From NCBI GenBank assembly GCA_963920705.1, contig OY987229.1:19163728-19227727 (forward strand): DNA of 64,000 bases. Reading direction: 5' to 3'. The translations under genes and the position numbers were made by a program. The stretch comes from Odiellus spinosus (Eukaryota > Arthropoda > Arachnida > Opiliones > Phalangiidae). Shown here piece by piece: positions 45,903 through 57,560 of the stretch (the first letter of the stretch is position 1; each line of letters begins with the position of its first letter). The notes under the pieces are model-generated. The model did not search any database. It was not told the DNA's origin and saw nothing but the letters and a program-made list of their open reading frames with translations.

Positions 45903-48900
45903 ATGATACATGTTATTCCTTGGTATAGGATGCGCAGAAGAATGCGTACTAGACGACAAACACCGGAAACTATTCAATGGCCAAATAGGCGACGAATAGC
46001 GCCTTTTGTCGTCATTGGTTCATCAATTTTGTTACTTTTGGTCACTTTTAAAATGGTACCTAAAGCCGATGATACTTACCCAGTTGCACCCGATGGTAAG
46101 TTTTAAATTTTTGTGGTTTGTGTTATAGCGTTTTAAGAGATGGTAAAACTTTTAATTGGATCATTGCGCAAAGGAATAGGCACCAAATAAACCAGTTCTT
46201 CTTAGAAAGTTCAGAAAAACTTTATCCATAAAGTCATCTTTGATACTTTTTTGAGTTTTCTGATCTTTATAGCTCACTTAAATTTTAAATATATACCTTT
46301 TAAACTTTAATTTATAGATTCCAATTGTGAAATAAATGTAATATTTTGGTGGGTAAAAGTTGGAACAGTTTCAAAATAGGCCTATATACGTAATACTCTC
46401 TCTCTCTCTCTCTCGCGTAAGAAAGGGAAAAACGAGGTCAAAAATTTGAACTTTTTCTCCGTTAAGCCTCGGTCCGGGATCCTTCCCCCTCGCTTACATT
46501 TTCTTATAGTCCCGCGGACGGTGTTAGGCCCTTTCTCAGTCTCTCTTCTCCTGTTTTTCTTAACATCATTTTCCCATTCTGCTCTTTCGTATTGCGGCTT
46601 TGAGCTTAGCTTTTTCTAGGGCGCGCGTCACCCCTCCCTTCTTCTCCTCTCCTTTTTCTCGCGTCTTTAAGATAGACAGTTTCTAAGGGTATGACTTTGT
46701 CTAAATAACGAAGGCGAATACGTTGGAGGACGACTTTCTTTTGTTCGCGAAAAGTGTCGAGATATAACCGAAGTTTACGCGGAGAAATACGCAATGTTAA
46801 CCATCGTAGGATAGAAATGTAATTTTTCAAACTGATTGTGAACATAAGTATAGAGTTGGAGAATTTTTAAAGGGTTAGTCTCGTGAGATATTTAGTTTAA
46901 ACAAAGTAGTTTTCTTGCGTAACATTTGTGTACAAATGTTACGGAAGTGGTTAACTCTTGGCAACTAGCAACACCTGGTTGTTATGTCATAGAATAAATT
47001 ATCGTAAAAATAAATCTAATCAAAATTCTATCACCTTATTCCATAAAAGTAAACAATGCCCCGTAGCTTAATATTATCAGCAAAGGTCCACGTACTAGCA
47101 GATTCTGATTCGAGACACTCTAGCGGCCGCAGTCGGTGTAAATAGTGAAATCGTAAGCGCCACTCTTTGGAGAAATTCCGCAGTTCTGGGGGAAACCAGT
47201 ATAGCTACACATCCCTCCCTCCCGACAAAAAATATCGAGGAAGAGTCCAAATTACTCGAGCCAGACAGGGGTGATAACTTTTTTGGCTATTTTTAACGAT
47301 GGACTATGACGTAAAACTGAACCTTTGCTGATAATATTAAGCTACGGGGTGCCGTTTACTTTTATGGAATAAAGTTATATACTTTTGTCCATACGTAAGT
47401 GATGAGCTATGACGTATCCAGAAAGTTCTAGTTTTCCTATAACTTTGCAGAACAATACTACGTCATACATCGCGAAAGACATTTAATTTTTAATTATTAT
47501 TCTATCAGTATATTTCAGAATTTTCATATTTAAGAACATTACTACATTATTATGTACTAGAATCAGTTAATATTTAGAATTTCTCTTTAAAAGATCCCTT
47601 TTAAGTTTTGGTTCCCGCTCATTCGCGTTTGTTCCTTGAACGAAACGGTACATAAGGAGGAATGGGGGTGGGTCTAAGACTCGCTAAGCTTTCTCTCTAT
47701 ATTCCGAAATATCTGTTTTTGTTAGGCTCAGGGTTTCGCATGCATATTACATGAGGTTGATGTAGTCTTCTTTTCCAACCCGGCATTTTTCTCTCCGAGT
47801 CAAATAAAGACCCCCTTAGGCCTTTTCTAGACGTTATATTTAAAAGAAGAAGAAAAAAACAAAAAAAGTGGCCGAATAAGGTGACTTCCTTCCTATATAA
47901 CTTGGCGTTGTCTATAAGGACACGGTATAGGATAGGGTGTTTAGGTTCCTCGCTAGGTTGTAACGCAAAACATTATAATTTTAAATAATTTTAAAACTCT
48001 AAAATGACTGGTTTTATTAAATTTTAAAATTTTTGAATGACGCTTAAGACGAATAACAATTCAAAAGTAGACTTGTAGACGATTTAAATCGTTTAAACTT
48101 TGACCTCTTTTAGCAAATTTCTTCAATTAAAAGTTTAGATCCATATTGGTAGTTTTACCAGAGCAAACCAATTCTTTATACCACGAGTAAATCATCCTTC
48201 AAGTTTAAAAGACGACATACTGCGGGTGGCAATGAAGCGAGTCCGATTTTCTCAGTCCATGGTTTCACCCTAAGTATTCCGAAATTTGTACAGAAAGACG
48301 GCCAGGCCCAGTATATTCTTTCTAGAGTAAATCAGACTCGAAATCGCGACCGGGCGAGACACGCTCCTTCGTTTCGCGAGCGAGAGTTGTTTTCCAATCA
48401 CAACCACCGTTTAGAGTTTTTATATTTTTTTCCTCTTTCCTCGGGCGAAAGCTCTGACGACAAAACTTTCAGAACCACATACCAATCTTAATATGCCTTG
48501 TAAACTTGAAGCATGATTTACCTATTATTATATGTATTATAAGTATTCCCAACCTTGTCCCAATTACATTTTTTTTTTTTTGGTTATTAATTAAAATATA
48601 TATTTTATGCATTATTCTAATCACAGGTTTAGGTGGTTATAGACAGCCAGTGGCTTATAATCATCCGCAACCACCCGAAGATATACAAGCGCGACAAGAA
48701 GCTCAAAAGTTATTGGACGAGGGACCCGATTTCGATGACGAATTTGCTCGAGTACGATTCGACGGGCCTCGCAATCATCGTACAGGCTCCAAACGTAGCG
48801 TCAACGCTGGTAATTAAAAAGTCTCTTAATTAGATGAGTTTGTATTTAAAAAGATTAAATAAAAACTTGATTAGAAGACGAAGAAGAAATCCAAAGAGGA

Positions 48901-49188
48901 GCGTTAAAATCTAAACCCGAAATTATCGTTGATGTTGGTCAACCAAAACCAAACGAAAAATCTTTGAATGACCTTTCAACTTCTAAGAATCAATCAAAAA
49001 TCGGGACTATTTTATTGTCAAAACTCGTCAGCTCGACTCAACCAAGCAACGACGGTGAGATTATAAAACCGAGATTGGAATTATTGGCGCCAAAATCTAA
49101 TCCAATCAGATTGCACGGAGATTTGTATCGAAAGAGAAAAATTATTAGAGCTAAAGCTATGGCTGCCCTTAGAAGAAAAAAATTATAG
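45903..49188 (+). CDS. unknown single-pass membrane protein, alternative C-termini
   Basis: Exons 45903-46095, 48627-48809 and 48875-49188 (TAG) join GT-AG at phase 1 twice and give 229 aa. An in-frame TAA lies one codon upstream of the first ATG; a second Met at 45930 is also possible. Residues 1-31 are basic (RRRMRTRRQ). Residues 32-52 form one hydrophobic anchor (IAPFVVIGSSILLLLVTFKM), suggesting an N-in/C-out type II membrane protein. An acidic, proline-bearing region follows (PPEDIQARQEAQKLLDEGPD), then RTGSKR at 116-121, a possible dibasic processing site, then DEEEI and a basic C-terminal end (YRKRKIIRAKAMAALRRKKL). A GTGAGA donor at 49054/49055, phase 1, can splice to the exon at 49511. 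I do not recognise the family. The convergent gene at 50462-51236 has the same architecture and intron position. Confidence 0.75.
46396..46414. repeat. (CT)n microsatellite
   Basis: About nine and a half CT units, uninterrupted. Confidence 0.93.
47036..47372. mobile_element. 337-bp element with 52-bp terminal inverted repeats
   Basis: Arms 47036-47087 and 47321-47372 match at 48 of 52 positions (ends TTATTCCATAAAAGTAAAC; inner CCCGTAGCTTAATATTATCA). The interior of ~230 bp is GC-richer and has no open frame. It is a non-autonomous DNA transposon (MITE-like) inside an intron. No clear target duplication beyond the TTA within the ends. Confidence 0.85.
48030..48150 (+). repeat. dispersed repeat, copy 2 (AAAGTAGAC.TGTAGACG family)
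   Basis: GACGAATAACAATTCAAAAG, TAGACTTGTAGACG and AAACTTTGACCTCTTTTAGC match the copies at 8985-9240 and 57455-57560. Confidence 0.6.
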
Positions 49189-49510
49189 CCCTATCTTTGA
49201 TGCCCTCCTTTTGTTTAAAACTACACTGCGGTACAACACAGTGCACAAGATATTACGCCAAGGCTTAGAAAAAATAAGCAATGTATACTCGTATAATTGT
49301 ATAGCGAAGAAAAAAACCAAGGCTTAAGAAGTGCCCGTACCTTTGTCGCTCATGCTCAGCCTGTTAAAACTAAACTACACAGTATATACGTCTCACGCCA
49401 AGATTTCTAGAAAAACCACCAATCAATGCATCGCGCACTGCACCAATTCTTTTTTATTAAACGATTTAAGGTTTTACATAGTAAAATACTATGTTATTTT
49501 CATACTCAAG

Positions 49511-49620
49511 AGAAGCCAACCGAAGCCGAAACTAAAGTTTACGATATCGCACCAAGCACCGAGATTGTTGACCCATTTTGGGGACAACCCTTTTTTGACG
49601 GAGGATTCGGATACTATTAA
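49511..49620 (+). CDS. alternative terminal exon of the + strand membrane-protein gene
   Basis: The acceptor TTTTCATACTCAAG precedes 49511. Entered at phase 1 it reads EKPTEAETKVYDIAPSTEIV, ends DPFWGQPFFDGGFGYY and stops at 49618-49620. It can be reached from the internal donor at 49054 (total 666 nt, 221 aa) or directly from 48809 (486 nt, 161 aa); both keep frame. The aromatic, acidic end contrasts with the basic end made when exon 48875-49188 is read to its own stop. An AATAAA at 49752 could serve all isoforms. Confidence 0.6.
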
Positions 49621-49751
49621 TATATAATTATCTCAACACACGTCACAAGAAACACAGTTGGAACAGATTTTTAAGTTTATTTTTTGTACATTTTGTGTAT
49701 ATTTGCTAAAAAATGCTCGTGAGATGTCATGGAAATCAATGTTTTTATTTA

Positions 49752-49757
49752 AATAAA
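49752..49757 (+). terminator. poly(A) signal AATAAA
   Basis: Lies 132 bp after the last stop codon of the + strand membrane-protein gene, followed by an A/T-rich stretch. Confidence 0.5.
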
Positions 49758-50045
49758 AATATATTTATTGAGTTTTAAAGTTAATTTGGGGTCAGGGGTC
49801 AAGGAATATGAGGTAGGTAACATTTAAAAGTGTTCGAGATTTTGCTCGTATTTTTTAGAGGCTATGAAGTTTCGATATTAAGTGAATTTTTTTTTTATTA
49901 AGCTGGTCTAAAATAGTTTCGGCGTTAGAAGCTTTGGTGGGCTATTTTTCGATCTTTAAGTTTTGACGTTATGCAAATATTTATATTTCGGTGGGGTTAC
50001 TTTTCGACAAAATGTAGTTTCTAAATTAACTTTTTTTTGGGGGGG

Positions 50046-50355
50046 TTAATCAAGATATGGGATAATTTACTGTGTTTGGGATTTAGGTGAATACGTATTC
50101 GATCATATGACATTTAGACGTTTAGCGAAGGTCTTGGTTTTATAGAAACATCTTAAAATAATTGTGAATAATGTTTAACAAGTGATCAAGCACTTACGGT
50201 TTGAGTTAGTGAAGGTCTGGGATAATTAACTGTTTGGAAATTATGTTATATACTTATATGATCATGTGTCATTTAGACGTTAAGCGATGGTCTAGGTTTT
50301 TAAACATTCTTAAAATAATTTTGAAGATATATTTAACAAGTTAGTCAAATTTATT
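50046..50355. repeat. tandem duplication, 159-bp offset
   Basis: GATCATATGACATTTAGACG at 50101 and GATCATGTGTCATTTAGACG at 50260 lie in two copies that also share GGGATAATT.ACTGTTTGG, GCGA.GGTCT.GGTTTT and CTTAAAATAATT.TGAA. It lies between the 3' ends of the two convergent genes, probably in the 3' untranslated region of the - strand one. Confidence 0.75.
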
Positions 50356-50461
50356 TTGGTGTTAAAGGTCAAGGATCTGGATGCAAGAATTCTGGTGGGA
50401 TTTCGGGGACAATTTGAGATGGTCGGGCTTTCGGTCTTCTACTTTTTCGAGCCTGTAATGA

Positions 50462-51236
50462 TTAAACGTTAAGCCAATATAGTCGTAAAAATGTTATGGG
50501 TTTATTTCTCACTTTATTTGATTTTGCCCGGTCTTCTTTGCCTTCTGGATAAGGCGGTATGTCTCCCATTGTTTCGGGATCCCAATCGTCGAATCCGTCC
50601 CTGTACCTTTTACTACCGAATATTCCTAATCTCTCCTCGTCACTGGGAACTATAAGTATTAAGGGTTTATTAAGATTAAACCATTAAGAAACGCGTTTAA
50701 TTTCATCGTAATAAATTCGATCAACAAGGCTTTATAAGGAGTAAATCCAAACCTATTCGCGAACTTGTCATAACTATAGTGACGCTGAAAATGTTATGGG
50801 GAGGCTGTTAAGAACAACTCGTTGACAAATCAAGCATACGACTTGAGAAAGTAATTATGATGTGTTTTTACAATCGCGAAAAATAATATTCCTTCCCTTT
50901 CGCTACGTCACACTCTCCCTTTGTATTTGTAATCAAATCTCCTTGATATTAAATTATCCGCACAAGTTAAGGTGCATTGTGAATGTACGGTTCAAGTACA
51001 CAGTTAAATGTCTATCTAGGAACTCCTTATGAGGATTTGTGGATTTTCATTACTCTTTGAAACTTACCTCCAGGTATGGGTATGTTTGACCCGCTACTAG
51101 ACGTTCGTCTAGACGATACGTATAGAAGCAACATAGATGATAGAACGATTAAGAGTGGCCATGCTCGAAATTGGTTCGAATCGTCTTCTGGTTTTCTGGG
51201 TCTCCTTTCCCCCATAACTATATAGACGTAAATCAA
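50462..51236 (-). CDS. unknown single-pass membrane protein, paralog of the convergent gene
   Basis: Read on the - strand: exon 51236-51068, GTAAGTTTC donor, exon 50649-50462 (TAA); phase 1; 357 nt, 118 aa. An internal Met (MGERRPRKPEDD, from 51215) is an alternative start giving 111 aa. Residues ~25-42 form one anchor (AWPLLIVLSSMLLLYVSS), preceded by basic/acidic residues. The intron falls after NIPIPG, matching VAPDG in the + strand gene, and SSMLLL aligns with SSILLL there. Beyond it lie DEERLGIFGSKRYRDGFDDW and a Pro/Glu-rich stretch; GSKR (68-71) is shared with the paralog. A possible internal GTGAGAAA donor near 50514 could extend the gene into unseen exons. The protein is not recognised. 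A TTTATT (AATAAA on the - strand) at about 50349 may be its poly(A) signal. Confidence 0.7.
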
Positions 51237-51495
51237 AAATATTACTACGAGAATCCAGGGATTCGCGGACGAACGAGGGGTTATCGTTTGAGTTTACATT
51301 TTCGGACTGCTGCCACGATGTCAGCGTTAAGATGGGAAAAGTCCTTCCCATTATAATACAAGCTAACACCGGGGAAATAGATAGTAACTAAAATGTTCCC
51401 TCGTATTAATAGTTCCTGACAATACTTTAAAGGAATCTAGGAGTAATTACATTGGATACCTATCTTAATAGACAAAGTTGAAGGAAAACACTGGA

Positions 51496-51627
51496 GTTCA
51501 TAAGCGTCCTCTAACGGCCAACACTGGCCAAAAAAGTAACTAACAAAACCTTGCGCGTGGATGATAAGAATAGCCAGGATACGCGCATGGTTTTCATATT
51601 TACTACCGTTAGAGGAGGGTTATGAAC
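51496..51627. repeat. nested foldback (22-bp outer arms)
   Basis: GTTCATAAGCGTCCTCTAAC (from 51496) pairs at 20 of 22 positions with 51606-51627. An inner pair, AAAACCTTGCGCGT against ACGCGCATGGTTTT, continues the stem. It sits about 260 bp upstream of the start of the - strand membrane-protein gene. Confidence 0.75.
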
Positions 51628-51738
51628 GCCATGATTGTTAAGTCCTATCCCAAATGTAATACATAGTTGGCGATTAAGGGGCAAAATAATATTTTACTCC
51701 TCTTTCCCAGCTTTCATTTCATTGCAGGGTTGCCAGGA

Positions 51739-51823
51739 GCTTGTGAGCGCAATTCAAAACAGATCAGTTCCAAAACTGAACTGCTAAGCCTTTTCGTTTT
51801 GCTTTAGTTTTGCGCTCACAAGT
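51739..51823. repeat. imperfect foldback (CTTGTGAGCGCAA arms)
   Basis: CTTGTGAGCGCAATTCAAAAC pairs with GTTTTGCGCTCACAAG, and partial pairing continues outward. The loop contains GCTAAGCCT. Confidence 0.75.
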
Positions 51824-53236
51824 GGTTAACAACGCTTTATCCCCTTTAGTGAAAATTATGTATAAACAGGTTTCCAATGGTCGTTTAGTTTCCTCTCAAG
51901 GCTGTAACTCGGCATTGTGACAAATTACACAAATTACAATTACAAAATTATCGTAGGGGGCCGACACTCTAATTCGTTGTAAACCCGAGTTAAGTTCGAA
52001 ACACTTACATCGTTTTCCATTGGGAAAATATTTTGCAACCATAGAGTGAAAACATCGGAAGGTCAATGTTTCTGAATAATCTTTGTGTGGTAACCTTAGT
52101 CTCTGGATTTATTACCTCCATGGATTTTTCGCAATGGAAAACGCGTAAGAACTGCTTTGACGACGCAAAAGTGCTTTGAGGTTTAACTGTTATTAACTAC
52201 GTATAGTGCAACGATTTAAAAAAAAATTACATTTCGAATTATCGGGTGTCTGCCCCCTTTGAAATTATTTAAAATTTCACAATCTAGAGAAAAACCATAA
52301 AGAACCTGAAGTTTAAATTATACCGACTGGCAAGGTCTCCGTTCTCGGATGTTAATGTTTAAATAAATATGTACGCGGATATTTTCTGAGCCACTAAGCG
52401 TTATTCCTTTTCTCCGCGAATTGCTCTAGGGCTAAAATCAATTCTCAAGTTCCCAGTTGCGCGCGTATTGGAGTAAATATTCCTCGGAGTAACTAAAGAG
52501 TCAATATTTTTCTGCCGGTACGACTGTGTATAGCTTTAATAGGATTTATTTTATTTTTGATTAAGAGGATTATTTAAATGACAGAATGCTTTGAAAATAA
52601 TAGTGATGTAACGTCACTAATCTCATAGCTAATTTCACTAAATTCACTGCATGTATAGATTAAAATTTTATCTCTGGGCGGCCTACACCCATAAATGCCG
52701 AACTGTATTCCAAATTACCCTGGTTTCGTAAATTAGTTGCTCTCTCAAACCCAATAGTTTGTTTACTCCAGTGATAATAGACTCCTGGTACGTGTTTTAC
52801 TATCCATTTTTAAGACCAACTGTTGCCTTGGTTACTCTGTACAGCTGTATATAGTTATCCAAAACAAAACACTGGAAGTTTTGCGCCTTTAACACTTCTC
52901 TTCAATCTCCCCTTATTTTCGACCCACCCTATCCTGCCTGCAGGTAGAATCCGACCTCCGAACTGTACCTTGACGTGCTCTAGGAATATTAGTTATTTCC
53001 TTTTGGAATTATTTCTATTGACGCGCCACAATTTCCCAATTTCTTTTTCACCCTGGTCTCACACAATATTACAGTCACTTCCACATCGAGTTGGAATTGG
53101 CAACGGGAACAAAAAATGGCTGTGCAATTTTTGTTTTTAAGTTATACCAATCAGTAGTTTATTAAACTAACTCTTGAGTTTGAATGCAACCTGGAAAAAC
53201 AGTTACATTTGTTTGGTCGCGATTTTCATCATGGCT

Positions 53237-53266
53237 AACTTAGATCAGCTCTTCCTGATCTAAGTT
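53237..53266. repeat. perfect 12-bp hairpin
   Basis: AACTTAGATCAG, loop CTCTTC, CTGATCTAAGTT. Isolated; no gene nearby. Confidence 0.8.
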
Positions 53267-54982
53267 GGACGTTTTCTCACTAAATATCATTTCGCAGCTC
53301 GCGAGCATGAACCTACTTTTTTACAAATACAAATTAGTCTCTATTTTCCTAATTTTCTTAACGTTTAACTATTTTTTGATATGATCTCTATTTTTTAAAA
53401 GTTGAAAGATTATGTAGAATTTAAATCTTATAGGAGATGAAAGTAGTTTTGAAAACATCTCGGACATGGACAGTTATTAAATATGGATGTATTATTATTG
53501 AAATATGAGGATCAAAAGCTTATTCATTGAGTTTCCGTAGTCTCAAAAGTAAATATATCTAATATCGGATATATTTCGGCTAGCACTAAAACCACATCAA
53601 TAGTAAAAGTTATTGCTGAACCTTTGCAACGACCATCTATATAACCAAAGCTCGGTATCGACTGCCTATGCGAAAAGTGTTCATTTATTTAGGTTGTTTA
53701 TATGTTAGATCTCGATGTGGAGATGTGTATCCTCTTCCCCTTCTCGCCAAATACCCAAATCTGTTTACAAGGATCTAGTATGTAGAGGTCAGATGGAGCT
53801 TTGGGTTAAGCAACTTAAGCGAAGTCTCCTTGAAAGGTGCCTTCACAATAAATGAGAATCGCATTCAAATCTAAATTTATTTAAAGTGAGGTTGTCATGG
53901 ATTTTTTACGAGTTAAAATTGATAAAAAATATATATTCATATGATCATAAGTAACAATCAAAGAGTAACCAAGTTGTTTTTTTGTCAAAATCGATCCCCC
54001 CAGACCTTCGAAGCCTCGCGTGTTACTTTTCGTGTATTCATCCGAGATTTCCCGCCATGAACGCGCAAATTGAAAGTCACTAAAAAGTGACGTCACCCAA
54101 AAAAAGCAATTGTATCTATTCCACCTATTCTTTTCTGCCGAAACGAATATGATTGATCAATTTTAATTTACGCTAACGTAGAAGAACGAAATGGTGATAG
54201 AGACTAAAGATGTTTCGGTCTTGCATTCAAGTCTCACTCGATGTATCTAATGTCACAGTGAAAACACCGTGACTAAGTAATTTACCGTTGAAACCATTGA
54301 AACTGGCATACTTATATATGTTATGTTACTTATGGTAAAACAAATATTTTATTAAGCCATTCAGAATTAAAAGTTAAATTTGGTCGAAATATACAAAGAA
54401 TTTGGTTTGAATGATGATCATCATTGATCTTATAGTTTTTTAACTTTGTGGTGGTACCTTTTATACCTTGAAAGCTCGGAGGCGGAAGTAAGAAATTTAT
54501 GAGAACGTCTCGGGCTACGTAGATAAACCTTGGCAATTCGTTTTCATTAACAACTCGGGCTCGCCTGATAAACTGCGTCTGGTTTGAAGCCACCAACGAG
54601 CCAAAGATAGAAAAGTGGGAGGTTTCACCACTAAGTTTAGACAAATTAGTCGTTAAGATCTATATGATGTTTAGGCCTTATCTTTCTAGGCCTTATTTCC
54701 GCGTTTCGTGATGAATTTGGCTTTCCTTTAAAATTTACTACCATGCCGAGCCGCAACCGAAATTTGACAATTGCGTGCTTGGTAAATCTCCCCGAAATGT
54801 TAAAGGAATAGTACCAGGTTCTCGTCAAAATCTAAATTGGGAGGAAAACATTTTATTGGGCAAGGAATACTTAAGATGAGAAAGAAAATCTTGACGTCAT
54901 GAGATTGTCAATCAAAAATAATGATTGGAAAAAAATTTCAGAATTTAGAAACCGTTAATTTTGTTTAATAAACATATTAAGT

Positions 54983-55320
54983 CTAGACAGAAGCCGATGA
55001 AACCCTCCTTTGAAGTCTACTACTCTAATGCTCCTCTCTGTATGGGTAAAATTCCCAATTTTACGAGATCGGAGGGGTCCTAATTCATACCCCATGTCAA
55101 CGGAAAATTGGAAATTCTCTCTCTCCACATACGACGACGTTTGGTTGACGAGCTCCAAGGTTGCTGAGAGATATTCGCTGGACGAACTCCCGCTCCGAAA
55201 ATATCTACCGGTAGGAGGCGTACGAATCGCGCTTTTTGAAACTAACCCATACAGAGAGGGGTTAGACAAGACCCGGGAGTAATATACTTCAAAGGAGGGT
55301 TTCATCGGCTTCTGGTCTAG
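54983..55320. mobile_element. 338-bp foldback/MITE, ~35-bp terminal inverted repeats
   Basis: Left arm CTAGACAGAAGCCGATGAAA then CCCTCCTTTGAAG; right arm is its reverse complement with one extra base. A second inner pair, CCTCTCTGTATGGGT and ACCCATACAGAGAGG, lies further in. The interior is GC-richer and is open on both strands (55010-55282 and 54955-55305), but such mirrored frames are expected in a palindrome and are not taken as genes. A diverged end copy is at 17933. Confidence 0.8.
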
Positions 55321-57454
55321 ATCACAAAGGGATCATAGATCTAAAGGGATAATGCAACCTCATATCAAGTAATTTTTTATCCTTAATTTCTTTTCATTGG
55401 TGGTTCAGCCACCAATCGAATGTTATTGAAAGTTTCGTGGTAGATCTCGCCTTAATGACGGACCAATGCTCGTTTGTCATTTTTATACGAAAGACGTAAC
55501 TTTCTATATAAAGTATTTTCACGAAAAAAGCCACGCGAAAGCAACCGTATATAAATTAAAACGTAGCTAAAATTTCGAGGTACTTTTCCTTTAAGTCCGA
55601 GTATTATAATAGATAATATATATACTGTTGTTGACCCGAACGTAGGTTTCTCTCGATTGGTATAATATCACGTATTGGTAATCTAATTTATGTTAATTTG
55701 TTTAAGAGTCGTATACGGAATGGATATTGTTAAAATCATCTGGTTATAATACTAATGACGCGAATCGATTTTAATATCCCATTAAAATTATGAATATAGA
55801 TAAAACTATAATTTATCATACAGTAATAGCTGGTTTTCGTTATAAACGTATAATTTTATATATATTATCACTAATGTATGCAGCTTGGTTAGATTCCTAT
55901 ACCAAACAAATTTCTAAGTCAATTTAACTACAGACCCTGGATTCGAATTGTGGTGATAACTCTAGCATGACGTAGGACTTTTTCGTAAAAGGGTGTTCTG
56001 AAATTTTTAAGGGAAATAAGGCTAAAATAATTTCAAACAATTACCGCCTAGTCTGTCGATTGGTTTCGACAGAAATGATTGGAGATAATCTAACCTAACC
56101 TTATGCCTAAGACATTATAGATCATTGGCAAGTTGATCAATCGGCCAAAAATCCATTGTCGATCATTTAAAAGTCGGTTAATTGGATCTCAACCTAAATA
56201 TTTCATATTCACCATCTTCGAAATGTTTTAAAACAAATACTTCCACGTTCTGGTAATGAAATATGGCTGCTTTTCACGCGCAGTCTCTTTCGTGAAAGTG
56301 TATTTATCTACGTTTCAGAATAAACTACGTCATCAATCGGGGAAAAAAACAATTTTTGACATTTTAATTAATTCTTCAGGGGTGCTATGTTCAACATTAT
56401 CCATATAGACCTTCCAAAAAATAGTGATCGCCTTACTTCAAATAATTCCTAACTCAATTAACTCTTATTACAATTAAATAGGTTTGTGTATTCCCTCTAT
56501 TATTATCTCACGATAATAGTATTCAATTAAATGATTACATCGGATATTTTCCTCTATTTGGTTCCGGAAAATAAACTAATAATTAAAACTTAGTTCGCGA
56601 ACGATATTGTAAAATAAAACAAGTTATGGCGGATTAATACACAGAGTTAAACCTCATATGTGGTAAAATTAGTTCTCACAAAGTTTTCGCGAACAGCCAT
56701 AAAAAAACCGAAGACCAATTTGAAATTAAGGTCCCGTCCGTATCAGTATCATTCGAAGTATAAAGAGGTTTTTCGATGTGCCGTGGCCAAGTACCAATTG
56801 ACCACGATGGTTAGTTTGCTATATCGATTAAAAGCGTAAACGTCCAACGCGCCTCTCTGGGATCCGCAATTAAGCCTTTGCTAGTCTTCAAAAGTACCTC
56901 TTTCATTCGCCGTATACCACGATGATGAAGCCATAGAAAGAGAGAGCGAGAGAGTTATCGAAGTTAGGGTTAGGGTAGGAGGACCATTAGCTCCAACAAT
57001 TAATTAGAGAGCCTCCTTAGAACCTTTTAAGCTCCGTTGCTGCATGGTCGAAAGCCTGTAGTGGAAAAGAAGCGTGGGAGAGAAAAAAAGGTTTTTTGTT
57101 AGCACTACACTTTAGATAGTATCGGGGCATTCCAACCAAGCTCATTCTTTTTAGCGGTTTTGGCGAAATTCGACTCGAAGTCTTTTCTAGAAGTAATAAA
57201 AACCCACCCTCCCTTGTAAGGAGTTCTATTGGGTAATATAATCTTACAGACCAAGGCTTAACGAAATATGTATATAATCAAATCTATATAAAAATACGGT
57301 GCTTTACTGTTCGTAATGTACTGTAATTTTGTTTAATGGTCAATGATGAGGTGGTTTAATACACAAAGCTAAACTTTATTGGATTAACAACTGTACTTAA
57401 AAGAAATTGAGTTTAATTAGAATTAATATTTCCAAAATTAATAATTTAAAACTA

Positions 57455-57560
57455 TTTTTTAAAAGAGGTCAAAGTTTAACCTCTACTTTTAAGAGTTATT
57501 CGTGTTTGGTGGTGTTAAAGACATGTTGTTAAAGTAATTTTTCATGTCTAAGTCACTTTG
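57455..57560 (-). repeat. dispersed repeat, copy 3 (inverted)
   Basis: Reverse-complement match to 8985-9240 and 48030-48150: AGAGGTCAAAGTTTAACC, CTACTTTTAAGAGTTATTCG, TGTTTGGTGGTGTTAA. Confidence 0.6.

Larger units (their letters stand above)
46096..48626 (+). other. first coding intron of the + strand membrane-protein gene
   Basis: Starts GTAAGTTTT and ends TCTAATCACAG. It contains a (CT)n run at 46396-46414, a GC/pyrimidine-rich patch at 46430-46800, a 337-bp terminal-inverted-repeat element (47036-47372), a dispersed repeat copy (48030-48150) and a GC-richer patch at 48200-48480 that could be an internal promoter. No coding exon was seen. Confidence 0.65.

Noticed and set aside
52823..53140. 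105-codon + strand frame
   Set aside because: Composition looks like chance, with no motif and no upstream or downstream exon.
54955..55305. Overlapping long frames on both strands
   Set aside because: They lie inside a palindromic element, so mirrored frames are expected.
56975..57000. Interstitial telomere repeat (GTTAGGGTTAGGG)
   Set aside because: Only two units; chance is sufficient.
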